In this document: in pieces, positions 1 to 7,586 of the stretch
Position numbering within the stretch: the first letter of the stretch is position 1
Layout: every line of letters begins with the position of its first letter
DNA from: an uncultured Clostridia bacterium
GTDB lineage: Bacteria; Bacillota; Clostridia; Lachnospirales; Anaerotignaceae
NCBI GenBank assembly: GCA_947036475.1
Contig: CAMQRG010000001.1
Span: 1-33,159 of the forward strand
Reading direction: 5' to 3'
DNA: 33,159 bases
Notes under the pieces: generated by a model
What the model was told of the DNA's origin: nothing
Seen by the model: only the letters and a program-made list of their open reading frames with translations
Database searches by the model: none
Translations under genes and position numbers: made by a program

Positions 1-497
1 GGCTGGATATCACCCGTTCCTACTCCCGCTTTCAAATAGTCGCGCCATTGCGCATGGCGGCTTTGTATCATGGAATAATCAAATGAAACAAGGATTCGCT
101 GATTTTTCCTGTCGATATGAACTGTAAACCCTCTTTCGCTGTAAAAGGTGGTATTGATTGTCTGGCGGAAACTCTTTTCATCTGCCGGATATTGCATTCC
201 TGCTTTCTGATGCGGCCAGCCATATAACGGCAGAAGCACATCGCGGACAATCGACGTATTTCTCGGCTTTGGCTCATAATGGAACAGCGTAAGCAGTGAC
301 CCCGAACTTGCGCGCTGGCTCTTTAATTCCCATTCTCCGAAATCAGGTGCCTGAAGGTTATTTTCTGCCACGTCAAGCAAATCTTCCAATGTATTGCCAA
401 CGCCGCCGGTATTTCCGGGCCGCTGGTTTTTCACCCAGCCCATTTTTTTGATTTCCTCCAGCCGGATTTTAAGAAGCTCAAGATCGCGTTCCCTCAT
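1..497 (-). CDS. MvaI/BcnI-family type II restriction endonuclease, N-terminal part (cut by window edge)
   Basis: The reading frame opens at ATG 497 behind an AGGAGG site with 8-nt spacing and runs open off the left edge, giving 165 residues. Residues 28-62 carry the family signature: a glycine-rich GNTGGVGNTLEDLL stretch, then ENN, then PD, then ELKSQR. D52, E57 and K59 have the D-x4-E-x-K spacing of the catalytic triad described for MvaI (PD-(D/E)xK nuclease fold). MvaI and BcnI cut CCWGG and CCSGG as monomers; the site for this protein cannot be predicted. No methyltransferase is visible on the right side, so a partner would have to lie further left, or the gene is an orphan. It has its own sigma-A-type promoter. 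Family assignment is by motif recognition; activity is inferred. Confidence 0.82.
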   Translation of the reverse strand, partial: MRERDLELLKIRLEEIKKMGWVKNQRPGNTGGVGNTLEDLLDVAENNLQAPDFGEWELKSQRASSGSLLTLFHYEPKPRNTSIVRDVLLPLYGWPHQKAGMQYPADEKSFRQTINTTFYSERGFTVHIDRKNQRILVSFDYSMIQSRHAQWRDYLKAGVGTGDIQ

Positions 498-601
498 AAA
501 GCAAACCTCCTGTCATATTTTAAAGCACCTGTTCCGCATCATTTCCACAAAGCAGACAAAAGCGTTTCAAACGCACACTGCCGGCTCTCCTGCTTATTTT
601 T

Positions 602-630
602 ATTATACTATTCCTGCAAAAAACAATCAA
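602..630 (-). promoter_or_regulatory. Sigma-A-type promoter of the restriction endonuclease gene
   Basis: On the minus strand, TTGATT (625-630) is separated by 17 nt from a perfect TATAAT (602-607), giving a leader of about 100 nt before ATG 497. The rest of the 498-781 gap holds only the terminator of the lipoprotein unit. Confidence 0.75.
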
Positions 631-673
631 CTGCCGGTTCTCCCCCAGCTCTGCCCGCTGAAACTGTCAAATG

Positions 674-710
674 AAAAAAGCCTGCGTTCTCTGTCAGAAT
701 AACGCAGGCT
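674..710 (-). terminator. Rho-independent terminator of the two-lipoprotein unit
   Basis: AACGCAGGCT (701-710) pairs with AGCCTGCGTT (679-688), a perfect 10-bp stem. On the minus strand it is followed by a run of six T. It lies 72 nt after the stop of the lipoprotein gene at 782. Confidence 0.85.
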
Positions 711-781
711 TCTCCTTTCATAACCATTGTTACGATATATGGAAACAGGGACTTTTTTGGCTTTCCCTGCAACACATACCC

Positions 782-1489
782 TTATTTCTCCGCAGACCCT
801 CTCAATGATTCCAGTGCTTTATCCGGCACTTCATAAACGATAGTAAACGCCTCTCCTGTTCCGTTCTCTTTGAGCAGCCCCTGCATTTTCCCGAAAACAT
901 CGTCCATCGCGCATATTTCAACAGCCACAAGGCTGGAATCCTCATACGCCGTAATCAAGCCGATATCTACATATTCCTTTTTCCAGCCGTCCAGAAGCCC
1001 GATGGATTTTTTCCACTGCACCAGAACCGCCGCGCTTTCCGTCAGCCCTTCCGTACTTTTTTCACTGACTTTCCAGTCCTCCAGCGCAAGGCTGTCTGCA
1101 AATTCCACCCTGTCCACAATTTCAGCTTCCGCGTCCCCTTGCCGCCAGAGCACCTTTCTGGGACGTTCATCTTCGCATATCATCCCCCTGACCCAGTCCG
1201 CGTCCTCCAGTTCCGCCCTTATCTCGTCCAATGCGGCATACATCTCTGCGGATACCTCGTCCCATGCGGCATATAATTCCGTTGACGCCTCATTCAGTTC
1301 CGCCTGCATTTCGCCCTCCACTTCGTCCAGCATGGCCTGTATTTCCCGCGCGGCCTCGTTAAGCTCCTGCCGGACCTCCGCCCGTTCCTCCTCCGTCAGC
1401 TCGCCCATTCCCTTGTTGCCGACAGAAACACACCCTGTTGTCATTCCCATCGTCACACAGGATAAAAGTAAAATCTTCCCAAACTTCAT
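782..1489 (-). CDS. Lipoprotein with an 11-residue (hendecad) helical repeat
   Basis: This is a 235-residue protein with a lipoprotein signal peptide: basic MKFGK start, hydrophobic core, lipobox MTTG-C20. ATG 1489 is preferred over GTG 1501 because AAGGTGG sits 8 nt before it. Residues 38-98 form an exact hendecad array: glutamates at 38, 49, 60, 71, 82 and 93 begin successive units of the type E-[ILM]-x-A-x-[LW]-[DN]-E-[VAI]-x-x. This is expected to form one long amphipathic helix or a right-handed coiled coil outside the membrane. Residues 99-235 are a mixed globular domain that I do not recognise. It lies 51 nt downstream of another lipoprotein gene and shares its transcript and terminator. 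Function unknown; an envelope-surface role is inferred from the signal only. Confidence 0.8.
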   Translation of the reverse strand: MKFGKILLLSCVTMGMTTGCVSVGNKGMGELTEEERAEVRQELNEAAREIQAMLDEVEGEMQAELNEASTELYAAWDEVSAEMYAALDEIRAELEDADWVRGMICEDERPRKVLWRQGDAEAEIVDRVEFADSLALEDWKVSEKSTEGLTESAAVLVQWKKSIGLLDGWKKEYVDIGLITAYEDSSLVAVEICAMDDVFGKMQGLLKENGTGEAFTIVYEVPDKALESLRGSAEK

Positions 1490-1540
1490 AACCCATTCCA
1501 CCTTTCTTTATAACCCGCAGAGCCGCTCCGCAACCGCCTT

Positions 1541-2119
1541 TTATTCCGCCGGCAATACGCAATATTCTATCGGGTAATATTCCTGCAAAGAAGCCACGTC
1601 CTGCGCCTTTCCCTGATATTTCTCCCGCCAGTCTGCGTAATCCGGGTTTTCCCACGCCGTCCCGTCGTCAAATTCCACACGTTTCACGCAAAACAGCCCA
1701 TATTCCGCTTTATTGGGGCCGCCGTCCCCACGCACAGGCCAGCCCTCCATTTTCTCCCCGTCATACAGCGTCCAGCCACCATCTTCGTCCTTCGTTTCGT
1801 CAGGCAGAAGTTCCATATCCTCATATCGCAGATGTCCATATTTCGGTTCCGCAGCGGAATCCATGAAATCCCAGTACAGTTCCAGCGGCTGGCCCTCCGC
1901 ATCATAGGCAAGCATTGCCGTTTCCACCGCTGTAATCGTCTTTTCCGTATTATTTTTCAGCGTATCATGGAAATACGGCCACCCCGTATCCGCATATTCC
2001 ATTAACGCAACATTTTCCAGCACAATCGTCTGTCCTGCCGTATCCGCCTGCCCGCCTGCACAGCCAGCGCAAAACACCGCCGCCACACAAAGAGAAAACA
2101 CAAGTCCCATTGCCTTCAT
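1541..2119 (-). CDS. Lipoprotein of unknown function
   Basis: This 192-residue protein has a signal peptide and lipobox FCAG-C, so it should be anchored to the outer face of the membrane. ATG 2119 follows an AAAGGGTGAG site. The body (about residues 30-175) reads as a beta-rich extracellular domain: an early TIVLENVALMEY strand, a KNNTEKTITAVETAML segment, and a C-terminal CVKRVEFDDGTAWENP segment. This pattern resembles small Firmicutes domains that bind or sense extracellular ligands (DUF5780-like is a guess). It is the first gene of a two-gene unit with the hendecad lipoprotein. No catalytic motif is visible. Confidence 0.75.
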   Translation of the reverse strand: MKAMGLVFSLCVAAVFCAGCAGGQADTAGQTIVLENVALMEYADTGWPYFHDTLKNNTEKTITAVETAMLAYDAEGQPLELYWDFMDSAAEPKYGHLRYEDMELLPDETKDEDGGWTLYDGEKMEGWPVRGDGGPNKAEYGLFCVKRVEFDDGTAWENPDYADWREKYQGKAQDVASLQEYYPIEYCVLPAE

Positions 2120-2144
2120 CTTTTCTCACCCTTTCTTTTTCCCC

Positions 2145-2153
2145 AGTATAGCA
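2145..2153 (-). promoter_or_regulatory. Extended -10 promoter of the lipoprotein pair
   Basis: The minus strand reads TG-C-TATACT just upstream of the lipoprotein gene at 2119. No good -35 lies at 16-18 nt, so the call rests on the extended -10. Confidence 0.45.
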
Positions 2154-2203
2154 TCGATTCCTTCACTTTTCTTTAGCAAATTTTTAAGAATTTCTTCAGA
2201 ATC

Positions 2204-2236
2204 AAAAAGAGCCGAAAAACCTCCGTTTTCCAGCCC
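2204..2236 (-). terminator. Terminator of the heat-shock operon
   Basis: On the minus strand, an 11-bp stem with three G-U pairs (2226-2236 with 2209-2219) closes a CGGAGG loop and is followed by TTTTT. It sits about 40 nt after the dnaJ stop. Confidence 0.65.
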
Positions 2237-2274
2237 TTCCTTTCATAAAATCTTCTTTTCTTCCGCCCTGCCGC

Positions 2275-3435
2275 CTATTCCTTAAACAGCCCTTTCATTT
2301 TTTCAGAGAAGCTCTTTTTTTCCTCTCCTTTTGCCGCTGAAGCGGGCTCGGTATGTCCTTCGTCATAGAACTGCCGCAGCAGGTCTTTCTGCCGTTCGCT
2401 CATTTCCGTCGGAATTTTTACCTTCAATGTAATAATCTGATTTCCGCGTGTTTTCGGGTTACGCAGATTCGGTACGCCAACGCCTTTCAGTGTCACAACG
2501 GTATCCGGCTGTGTCCCCGGTTTCACAGTATATTTCTGTTCGCCGTCAATGGTCTTAATGATGATTTCGCCGCCCAAAGCCGCCTGAACGAACGTAATCG
2601 GCACATCACAGTAAATATCGTACCCTCTGCGTTCAAATACCCTGTTCGGCTGGACATAAACCGTCACAAGCAGGTCGCCGTAACCGCCGCCATTTTCGCC
2701 AATCTCACCCTTGCCGGCCAGACGTATGGTCTGTCCGTTGTCGATGCCCTGCGGTACATTGACCTCGTATTTTTTCGTTTTGCGCACGCGTCCCGTACCC
2801 TTACAGGTGCCGCATGGCTCTTTGATGATTTTGCCAGTGCCATGGCACTGGGAACACGTCCGCACAGAAGTCACCGCGCCGAACATAGACTGTTGTACCA
2901 CACGCTCCTGCCCTGTTCCGCCGCATTTCGAGCAGCTTTCAGCATGCGTGCCTTCCTTCGCGCCCGTACCATGGCAGGTGTCGCATTCGTCCGCAATCGG
3001 GACGGAAATCTCTTTTTTGCAGCCAAAAACAGCCTCCTCAAACGCCAGCTGGATATTGACGTTTATATCCCTGCCGCGGCGGGGGCCATTCTTGCGCGCA
3101 CTGCCGCCGCCGAAACCGCCGCCAAAGCCAAACATGCTGCTGAAAATATCGCCCAAATCGCCCATGTCGAAGCCCTGGCCGTAAAATCCGCCGCCCATGC
3201 CGCCCTGCTCAAAGGCTGAGTGGCCAAACTGATCATACTGCGCACGTTTATCAGGGTCACTCAGCACCTCGTACGCCTCGTTGACCTCTTTGAATTTTTC
3301 TTCGGCTGTTTTATCGCCGGGGTTCTGGTCAGGGTGGTATTTCACCGCCATTTTACGGTAGGCTTTTTTCAGTTCTGCCTCCGAAGCGTTTTTCTGTACC
3401 CCCAGCACCTCGTAATAATCTCTTTTATCTGCCAA
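2275..3435 (-). CDS. dnaJ: Chaperone protein DnaJ (Hsp40)
   Basis: DnaJ is the co-chaperone that delivers unfolded clients to DnaK and stimulates its ATPase. The 386-residue product has a J domain (about 5-70) with HPD at 34-36, a Gly/Phe-rich linker (about 77-112), a zinc region (about 150-217) with four CxxCxGxG motifs (CDTC, CSKC, CSQC, CGTC), and a C-terminal client-binding domain. The frame stays open upstream to 3528, but that extension runs into the structured intergenic repeat. The start is taken as TTG 3435, behind an AGGCGGTG site, because the next residues ADKRDYYEVLGV match the usual DnaJ N-terminus. It is the last gene of the operon, separated from dnaK by a 317-nt gap filled by a hairpin element. 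Confidence 0.97.
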   Translation of the reverse strand: MADKRDYYEVLGVQKNASEAELKKAYRKMAVKYHPDQNPGDKTAEEKFKEVNEAYEVLSDPDKRAQYDQFGHSAFEQGGMGGGFYGQGFDMGDLGDIFSSMFGFGGGFGGGSARKNGPRRGRDINVNIQLAFEEAVFGCKKEISVPIADECDTCHGTGAKEGTHAESCSKCGGTGQERVVQQSMFGAVTSVRTCSQCHGTGKIIKEPCGTCKGTGRVRKTKKYEVNVPQGIDNGQTIRLAGKGEIGENGGGYGDLLVTVYVQPNRVFERRGYDIYCDVPITFVQAALGGEIIIKTIDGEQKYTVKPGTQPDTVVTLKGVGVPNLRNPKTRGNQIITLKVKIPTEMSERQKDLLRQFYDEGHTEPASAAKGEEKKSFSEKMKGLFKE

Positions 3436-3473
3436 CCTTCTCACCGCCTTATCGGTTTCCACTTTAGAAAACC

Positions 3474-3664
3474 TTGGGGACTCTGTCCCCAAACCTCTGC
3501 AAGCCCTTTGAAAAGGGCTTAACCCCAAACTTCATTTCGGAAAACTCCGTTTTCCGCACAAAATTTTTCTAAAATACAAATTTTCAGCCCAGCCGCAAGA
3601 AATGCGGCTGAAAACGGGTCAAGGGACGAAGTCCCTTGCGGAGGTTTGGAGGCAGCGCCTCCAA
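3474..3664. repeat. Six-hairpin intergenic element, copy A (dnaK-dnaJ gap)
   Basis: This fills most of the 3436-3752 gap. Six inverted repeats follow one another: 3474-3492 (TTGGGGA/TCCCCAA), 3501-3520 (AAGCCCTTT/AAAGGGCTT), 3538-3556 (CGGAAAAC/GTTTTCCG), 3590-3610 (CAGCCGC/GCGGCTG), 3620-3638 (CAAGGGAC/GTCCCTTG) and 3646-3664 (TTGGAGGC/GCCTCCAA). Short unpaired blocks such as CGGGT before and GCGG after the fifth hairpin are shared with copy B at 5636-5850. The stems differ in sequence between copies but stay paired. It is transcribed within the operon and has no coding potential of its own. Confidence 0.85.
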
Positions 3665-3752
3665 GGTCTTATCTTTTTAACAGCAAAGGCAGGGCGTTCC
3701 AGCTTCCGCCTTTGCGCCCCTGCCGCTTTGTCGATTGCACTGCCTTTTTATA

Positions 3753-5594
3753 TTACAATTCTTTTCCTTCGCCGTCAACCACATCTCCGTCACTGCCGCC
3801 GTCCTGCGGTGCGTCACCACCCTGAGCAGCCTGTGCCTGCTGATAGAGCTTCTCAGAAATTTTGTAGAACTCCTGCGTCAGAGCCTCTGTTGCCGCCTTT
3901 ACATTCGCTACGTCTGTTTCCGTCATGGTCTCCGCGTTCATATCTTTCACAAGGTCTTTCAGTTTGTCCAGCTCGCCTTCCACAGCGGCTTTTTCGCCGT
4001 CGTCCAGCTTGCCTTCCAATTCGCCCAGTGCTTTCTCCGTCTGGAAAATCAGGGAATCTGCCTCATTTTTCGCATCAATCGCTTCTTTGCGCTTGCGGTC
4101 AGCTTCTGCGAACTGTTCTGCCTCTTTCACAGCGCGGTCAATTTCTTCTTCACTCAGGTTTGAGCCTGCTGTAATCGTAATTTTCTGTTCCTTGCCTGTG
4201 CCAAGGTCTTTCGCAGATACGTTTACAATGCCGTTCGCGTCAATGTCAAACGTTACCTCAATCTGCGGCACGCCTCTCCTTGCAGGTGCGATGCCGTCCA
4301 GCTTAAACTGTCCCAGCGTCTTGTTATCACGCGCCAGAGGGCGTTCCCCCTGCACAACATGGATGTCAACCGCCGTCTGGTTATCCTCCGCCGTAGAGAA
4401 TACCTGTTTTTTGTTTGTCGGAATCGTTGTGTTCCTGTCAATCAGCTTTGTTGCCACGCCGCCCAGCGTTTCAATGCCGAGGGAAAGCGGCGTTACGTCC
4501 AGCAGGAGCACACTGCCCGCACCGGCGTCACCAGCCAGCTTGCCGCCCTGAATTGCCGCGCCCACCGCTACACATTCGTCCGGGTTGATACCCTTGAACG
4601 GTTCTTTGCCTGTGTATTTCTTCACAGCGTCCTGGACAGCGGGAATTCTTGTGGAACCGCCTACCAGCAGCACTTTATCAATGTCACCAGCGGAAAGAGC
4701 GGCATCGGACAGAGCCTGACGTACAGGGCCCATTGTGCCATCTACCAGATCCGCTGTCAGTTCGTCAAATTTCGCCCTGCTCAATGTTACGTCCAGATGT
4801 TTGGGGCCGTCCTGATTCATTGTAATGAACGGCAGGTTGACATTTGTTGTTGTAACGGTAGAAAGTTCCTTTTTCGCCTTCTCAGCGGCCTCTTTCAGCC
4901 TCTGCATCGCCATTTTGTCTTTTGTCAGGTCCATGTTTTCCGCTTTCTTGAACTCTGCCGCAAGGAAATCAATGACTCTCTGGTCAAAATCGTCGCCGCC
5001 AAGGCGCGTATTGCCGTTTGTCGCCAGAACTTCGATAACGCCATCACCGATTTCGATAATGGAAACGTCAAACGTACCGCCGCCAAGGTCATAAACCATA
5101 ATTTTCTGTTCTTTTTCATTGTCCAGACCGTAAGCCAGAGCGGCAGAGGTCGGCTCATTGATAATACGCTTTACGTCAAGCCCCGCAATACGTCCCGCGT
5201 CTTTTGTCGCCTGTCTCTGCGCATCGTTGAAGTAAGCGGGAACCGTAATAACGGCTTCTGTCACTGTTTCACCCAGATAGCTCTCCGCGTCGGCTTTCAG
5301 CTTCTGCAATACCATTGCGGAAATTTCCTGCGGGGAATACTGCTTGCCTTCGATGTCTACTTTATAGCTTTCGCCCATGTGACGCTTGATGGAGCTGATG
5401 GTGTTGTCAGGGTTTGTGATTGCCTGACGCTTTGCTGTTTCGCCAATCAGGCGTTCGCCGTTTTTCGCGAAGCCGACAACAGACGGGGTTGTTCTTGCGC
5501 CGTCGCTGTTTACGATAACAACGGGCTGGCCGCCCTCCATAACTGCCACGCAGGAGTTTGTTGTACCAAGGTCAATACCGATAATTTTTCCCAT
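3753..5594 (-). CDS. dnaK: Chaperone protein DnaK (Hsp70)
   Basis: DnaK is the ATP-dependent Hsp70 chaperone that binds extended hydrophobic segments of client proteins in the cytosol. The 613-residue product is full length. It has the N-terminal phosphate loop IGIDLGTTNSCVAV, the KDAGRIAGLDVKRIINEPTSAALAYG segment, the VYDLGGGTFDVS motif, the LLVGGSTRIPAVQ adenosine-site motif (nucleotide-binding domain to about residue 355), the interdomain linker and LDVTPLSLGIETLGG start of the substrate domain, then a helical lid and a Gly/Asp-rich tail ending GEGKEL. ATG 5594 follows AGGAGG. It is flanked on both sides by copies of the six-hairpin element, unlike any other gene in the operon. Confidence 0.99.
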   Translation of the reverse strand: MGKIIGIDLGTTNSCVAVMEGGQPVVIVNSDGARTTPSVVGFAKNGERLIGETAKRQAITNPDNTISSIKRHMGESYKVDIEGKQYSPQEISAMVLQKLKADAESYLGETVTEAVITVPAYFNDAQRQATKDAGRIAGLDVKRIINEPTSAALAYGLDNEKEQKIMVYDLGGGTFDVSIIEIGDGVIEVLATNGNTRLGGDDFDQRVIDFLAAEFKKAENMDLTKDKMAMQRLKEAAEKAKKELSTVTTTNVNLPFITMNQDGPKHLDVTLSRAKFDELTADLVDGTMGPVRQALSDAALSAGDIDKVLLVGGSTRIPAVQDAVKKYTGKEPFKGINPDECVAVGAAIQGGKLAGDAGAGSVLLLDVTPLSLGIETLGGVATKLIDRNTTIPTNKKQVFSTAEDNQTAVDIHVVQGERPLARDNKTLGQFKLDGIAPARRGVPQIEVTFDIDANGIVNVSAKDLGTGKEQKITITAGSNLSEEEIDRAVKEAEQFAEADRKRKEAIDAKNEADSLIFQTEKALGELEGKLDDGEKAAVEGELDKLKDLVKDMNAETMTETDVANVKAATEALTQEFYKISEKLYQQAQAAQGGDAPQDGGSDGDVVDGEGKEL

Positions 5595-5635
5595 AATCTA
5601 TTCCTCCTAAAATCAAATGATGTTTTTCTTTTTCT

Positions 5636-5850
5636 TGGGGCTTTGCCCCAGACCCCACCCGCTTTTTGAAAAAAGCGGGGCAAAAACTTTTGCCGGAAAA
5701 CTTCGTTTTCCTTGACAAAATCTATTGAATTTTATCCACATTTTTGAGTTTGATGGTTTTTCAATTTATCCTCCTCGTCACACAAAGTGTGACGGCAAAT
5801 CGGGTCAAGGGGCGGTGCCCCTTGCGGGAGTCTGAGGGCAGAGCCCTCAG
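5636..5850. repeat. Six-hairpin intergenic element, copy B (grpE-dnaK gap)
   Basis: This fills the 5595-5860 gap. It has the same order of inverted repeats as copy A with different stem sequences: 5636-5650 (TGGGGC/GCCCCA), 5658-5679 (CCCGCTTTTT/AAAAAGCGGG), 5695-5711 (GGAAAAC/GTTTTCC), 5776-5794 (CGTCACAC/GTGTGACG), 5806-5824 (CAAGGGGC/GCCCCTTG) and 5832-5850 (CTGAGGGC/GCCCTCAG). The stretch 5712-5775 between hairpins 3 and 4 is AT-rich and diverges most from copy A. Flanking blocks CGGGT, GCGG and GGTCTT are shared. Confidence 0.85.
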
Positions 5851-5860
5851 GGTCTTTCTC

Positions 5861-6430
5861 TTAATTCGCCACCTTCACCATGCTGTGGCGGATAACCCGC
5901 TCCTTATACTGGTAGCCCTTAAGCATCTCCAGAATGATTTCGTTTTCCCCGTAATTCTCATCGTCCTCATGCGCAACAGCCGCGTGCAGGTTCGGGTCAA
6001 ACTTCTCGCCCAAAGCCTTAATTTCCTCCACGCCCATGCTGTGCAATATCTCCTGAAACTGTTTCAGCGTCATTGCCACGCCCTTGAAAAACGCATCGTT
6101 TTCGTCCGTCTTTCCTTCCTGCGCCATGACTGCCCGTTCCAGATTATCTACAACGCCAAGCAGCTTCTCCACAGTATCCCGTACGCCATCGTCATACATC
6201 GCGGCTTTTTCCTTCGCTGTACGCTTGCGGAAATTGTCAAACTCCGCCAGACACCGCTGGTATTTATCCAGATTATCCGCTGCCTGCTGTTCCAGCGCAG
6301 CGATTTTGTCCGCTTCCTCCTCCGCAGGTTCCAAAACTTCCGCGTCCTCCAAAACCTCAGCGGCTGTTTCTTCCTGTTCCGGACGTGCGTCCTGCTCCTC
6401 TATTGCTTCGTCCTTTCTCATTTCCTCCAC
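5861..6430 (-). CDS. grpE: Nucleotide exchange factor GrpE
   Basis: GrpE is the homodimeric exchange factor that releases ADP from DnaK. The 189-residue product has an acidic low-complexity N-terminus (about 1-40), a long coiled-coil helix (about 40-100, including YQRCLAEFDNFRKRTAKEK), and a C-terminal beta-wing domain with the characteristic FDPNLHAAVAHEDDENYGENEIILEMLKGY-type ending split over residues 140-175. The start is GTG 6430, seven nucleotides after AGGAGG. The gene begins 11 nt after the hrcA stop, so the two are co-transcribed. Confidence 0.97.
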   Translation of the reverse strand: MEEMRKDEAIEEQDARPEQEETAAEVLEDAEVLEPAEEEADKIAALEQQAADNLDKYQRCLAEFDNFRKRTAKEKAAMYDDGVRDTVEKLLGVVDNLERAVMAQEGKTDENDAFFKGVAMTLKQFQEILHSMGVEEIKALGEKFDPNLHAAVAHEDDENYGENEIILEMLKGYQYKERVIRHSMVKVAN

Positions 6431-6441
6431 GCTTTTCCCTC

Positions 6442-7488
6442 CTAGGTATTCTTATCCCCATCGGATAGATTCTTCAACACTTTTTCTATATTCTGCACCA
6501 TTCCGTTCAATACGGAAATGACCTGCGAATAATCCATTCTTGTCGGGCCGACAATACCGATTGTTCCCCGCGTATTGTCCCCCATTTTATATGTCGCCGT
6601 AATCACGCTGCAATCCTGCATGCTCTGCACTGTATTCTCGCTGCCAATCAAAACCTGCAAATCGTTGTGTTTGCTTTCCTCCAAAAGCGTTACCAGAACG
6701 TCCTTCTCCTCCAATGCCTGAAACAGTGACTTTGCTTTCTGTATATCCGCAAATTCCGGAAACGCAAGGATATTTTTCGTTCCGCTCATATGCAGCTGCA
6801 CCTTTTCAGCGGAGCGCATTGTTGTTTCAATCGCTTTCAAAATCGGCGGCAGCAGTTCGCGGTATTCCCAAAGCTCCTCCTGCATTCTAGCAACCAGCGG
6901 TGTGTCTATTTCCCGCAGGGCGCAGCCCTGCAAAAGCCGGTTCAGGCAGATACCGATATCGAAAATTTTTTCTTCCGTAGGCACACAGCCCATTTTTATC
7001 ACATGGTTTTTAATAAAATTTCCTTCCGTAGCAATTACCAGCAGTACGGACGCACTGTCCAGCGGAATCAGGCGTATCTGCTTAATCCTTGTCCGCTGTC
7101 CCTTTGGCTCAGAGATAATCGTCGTATAATTCGTCAGTATGGAAAGCGCCTTTGCAGTTTCCTCCATCAGAAAGTCAATCTGGCTGATATCGCGAGAAAT
7201 AACGCTTTGCAGATACCTCTGTTCTTCCTCACCCAGCTCCTTTTTCTGCATCAGGTGGTCAACATACAGCCGGTAACCCATATCCGACGGAATACGCCCG
7301 GAAGAAGCATGCGGCTGCAATATAAAGCCCATTTCCTCCAAATCGCTCATTTCATTCCGTATGGTCGCCGAGCTGATTCCGAGGTTATATTTTTTCGCAA
7401 TCGTTCTGGAACCGACAGGCTCCGCTGTTTCAATATAGTTATTGATGATTGCCTGCAATATCTGTATTTTTCTGTCATTCAGAGCCAC
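6442..7488 (-). CDS. hrcA: Heat-inducible transcription repressor HrcA
   Basis: HrcA is the repressor of class I heat-shock genes; it binds CIRCE operators and is kept active by GroEL. The 348-residue product has an N-terminal winged helix (residues 1-80, including VGSRTIAKKYNLGISSATIRNEMSD split across the recognition region), a GAF-like middle domain, and a C-terminal domain containing the GIVGPTRMDYSQVISVL-type motif near residue 325. The start is GTG 7488 with AAAGGAGG in front; an upstream in-frame extension to 7518 would overlap the CIRCE site and is rejected. It is the first gene of the operon and autoregulates through the adjacent operator. Confidence 0.97.
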   Translation of the reverse strand: MALNDRKIQILQAIINNYIETAEPVGSRTIAKKYNLGISSATIRNEMSDLEEMGFILQPHASSGRIPSDMGYRLYVDHLMQKKELGEEEQRYLQSVISRDISQIDFLMEETAKALSILTNYTTIISEPKGQRTRIKQIRLIPLDSASVLLVIATEGNFIKNHVIKMGCVPTEEKIFDIGICLNRLLQGCALREIDTPLVARMQEELWEYRELLPPILKAIETTMRSAEKVQLHMSGTKNILAFPEFADIQKAKSLFQALEEKDVLVTLLEESKHNDLQVLIGSENTVQSMQDCSVITATYKMGDNTRGTIGIVGPTRMDYSQVISVLNGMVQNIEKVLKNLSDGDKNT

Positions 7489-7511
7489 TTTGCCGCCTCC
7501 TTTCCGGTTTA

Positions 7512-7538
7512 TTAGCACTCACCGCTATCGAGTGCTAA
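7512..7538. promoter_or_regulatory. CIRCE operator
   Basis: TTAGCACTC (7512-7520), a 9-nt spacer and GAGTGCTAA (7530-7538) form a perfect match to the CIRCE consensus. It lies about 24 nt before the hrcA start codon, in the leader just downstream of the promoter, where bound HrcA blocks transcription. Confidence 0.98.
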
Positions 7539-7550
7539 TTTCTATACATT

Positions 7551-7579
7551 AAGATAGCACTTGAATCTGCCAATGTCAA
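7551..7579 (-). promoter_or_regulatory. Sigma-A promoter of the hrcA operon
   Basis: Perfect -35 TTGACA (7574-7579), a 17-nt spacer, and -10 TATCTT (7551-7556) preceded by TGC (extended -10). The start of transcription should fall near 7544, just before the CIRCE site. Confidence 0.88.
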
Positions 7580-7586
7580 GTGCTAT
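7554..7586. repeat. CIRCE-like inverted repeat overlapping the promoter core
   Basis: ATAGCACTTGA (7554-7564) and TCAAGTGCTAT (7576-7586) are perfect 11-bp arms around an 11-nt centre. The inner GCACT/AGTGC core matches CIRCE arms, but the arm spacing is six nucleotides longer than in CIRCE. One arm covers part of the -10 and the other most of the -35. Confidence 0.8.

Noticed and set aside
1..497. Defence island at the left end
   Set aside because: Only one endonuclease fragment is visible; the following genes are housekeeping or lipoprotein genes, so an island cannot be claimed from this window.
3436..3528. N-terminal extension of DnaJ
   Set aside because: The extension is translated from the first hairpin of the intergenic element, has no ribosome site and is absent from DnaJ proteins; TTG 3435 gives the normal N-terminus.
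4359..5669. Plus-strand open frame opposite dnaK
   Set aside because: Antisense to dnaK; long mirror frames opposite dnaK are a known artefact of its codon pattern.
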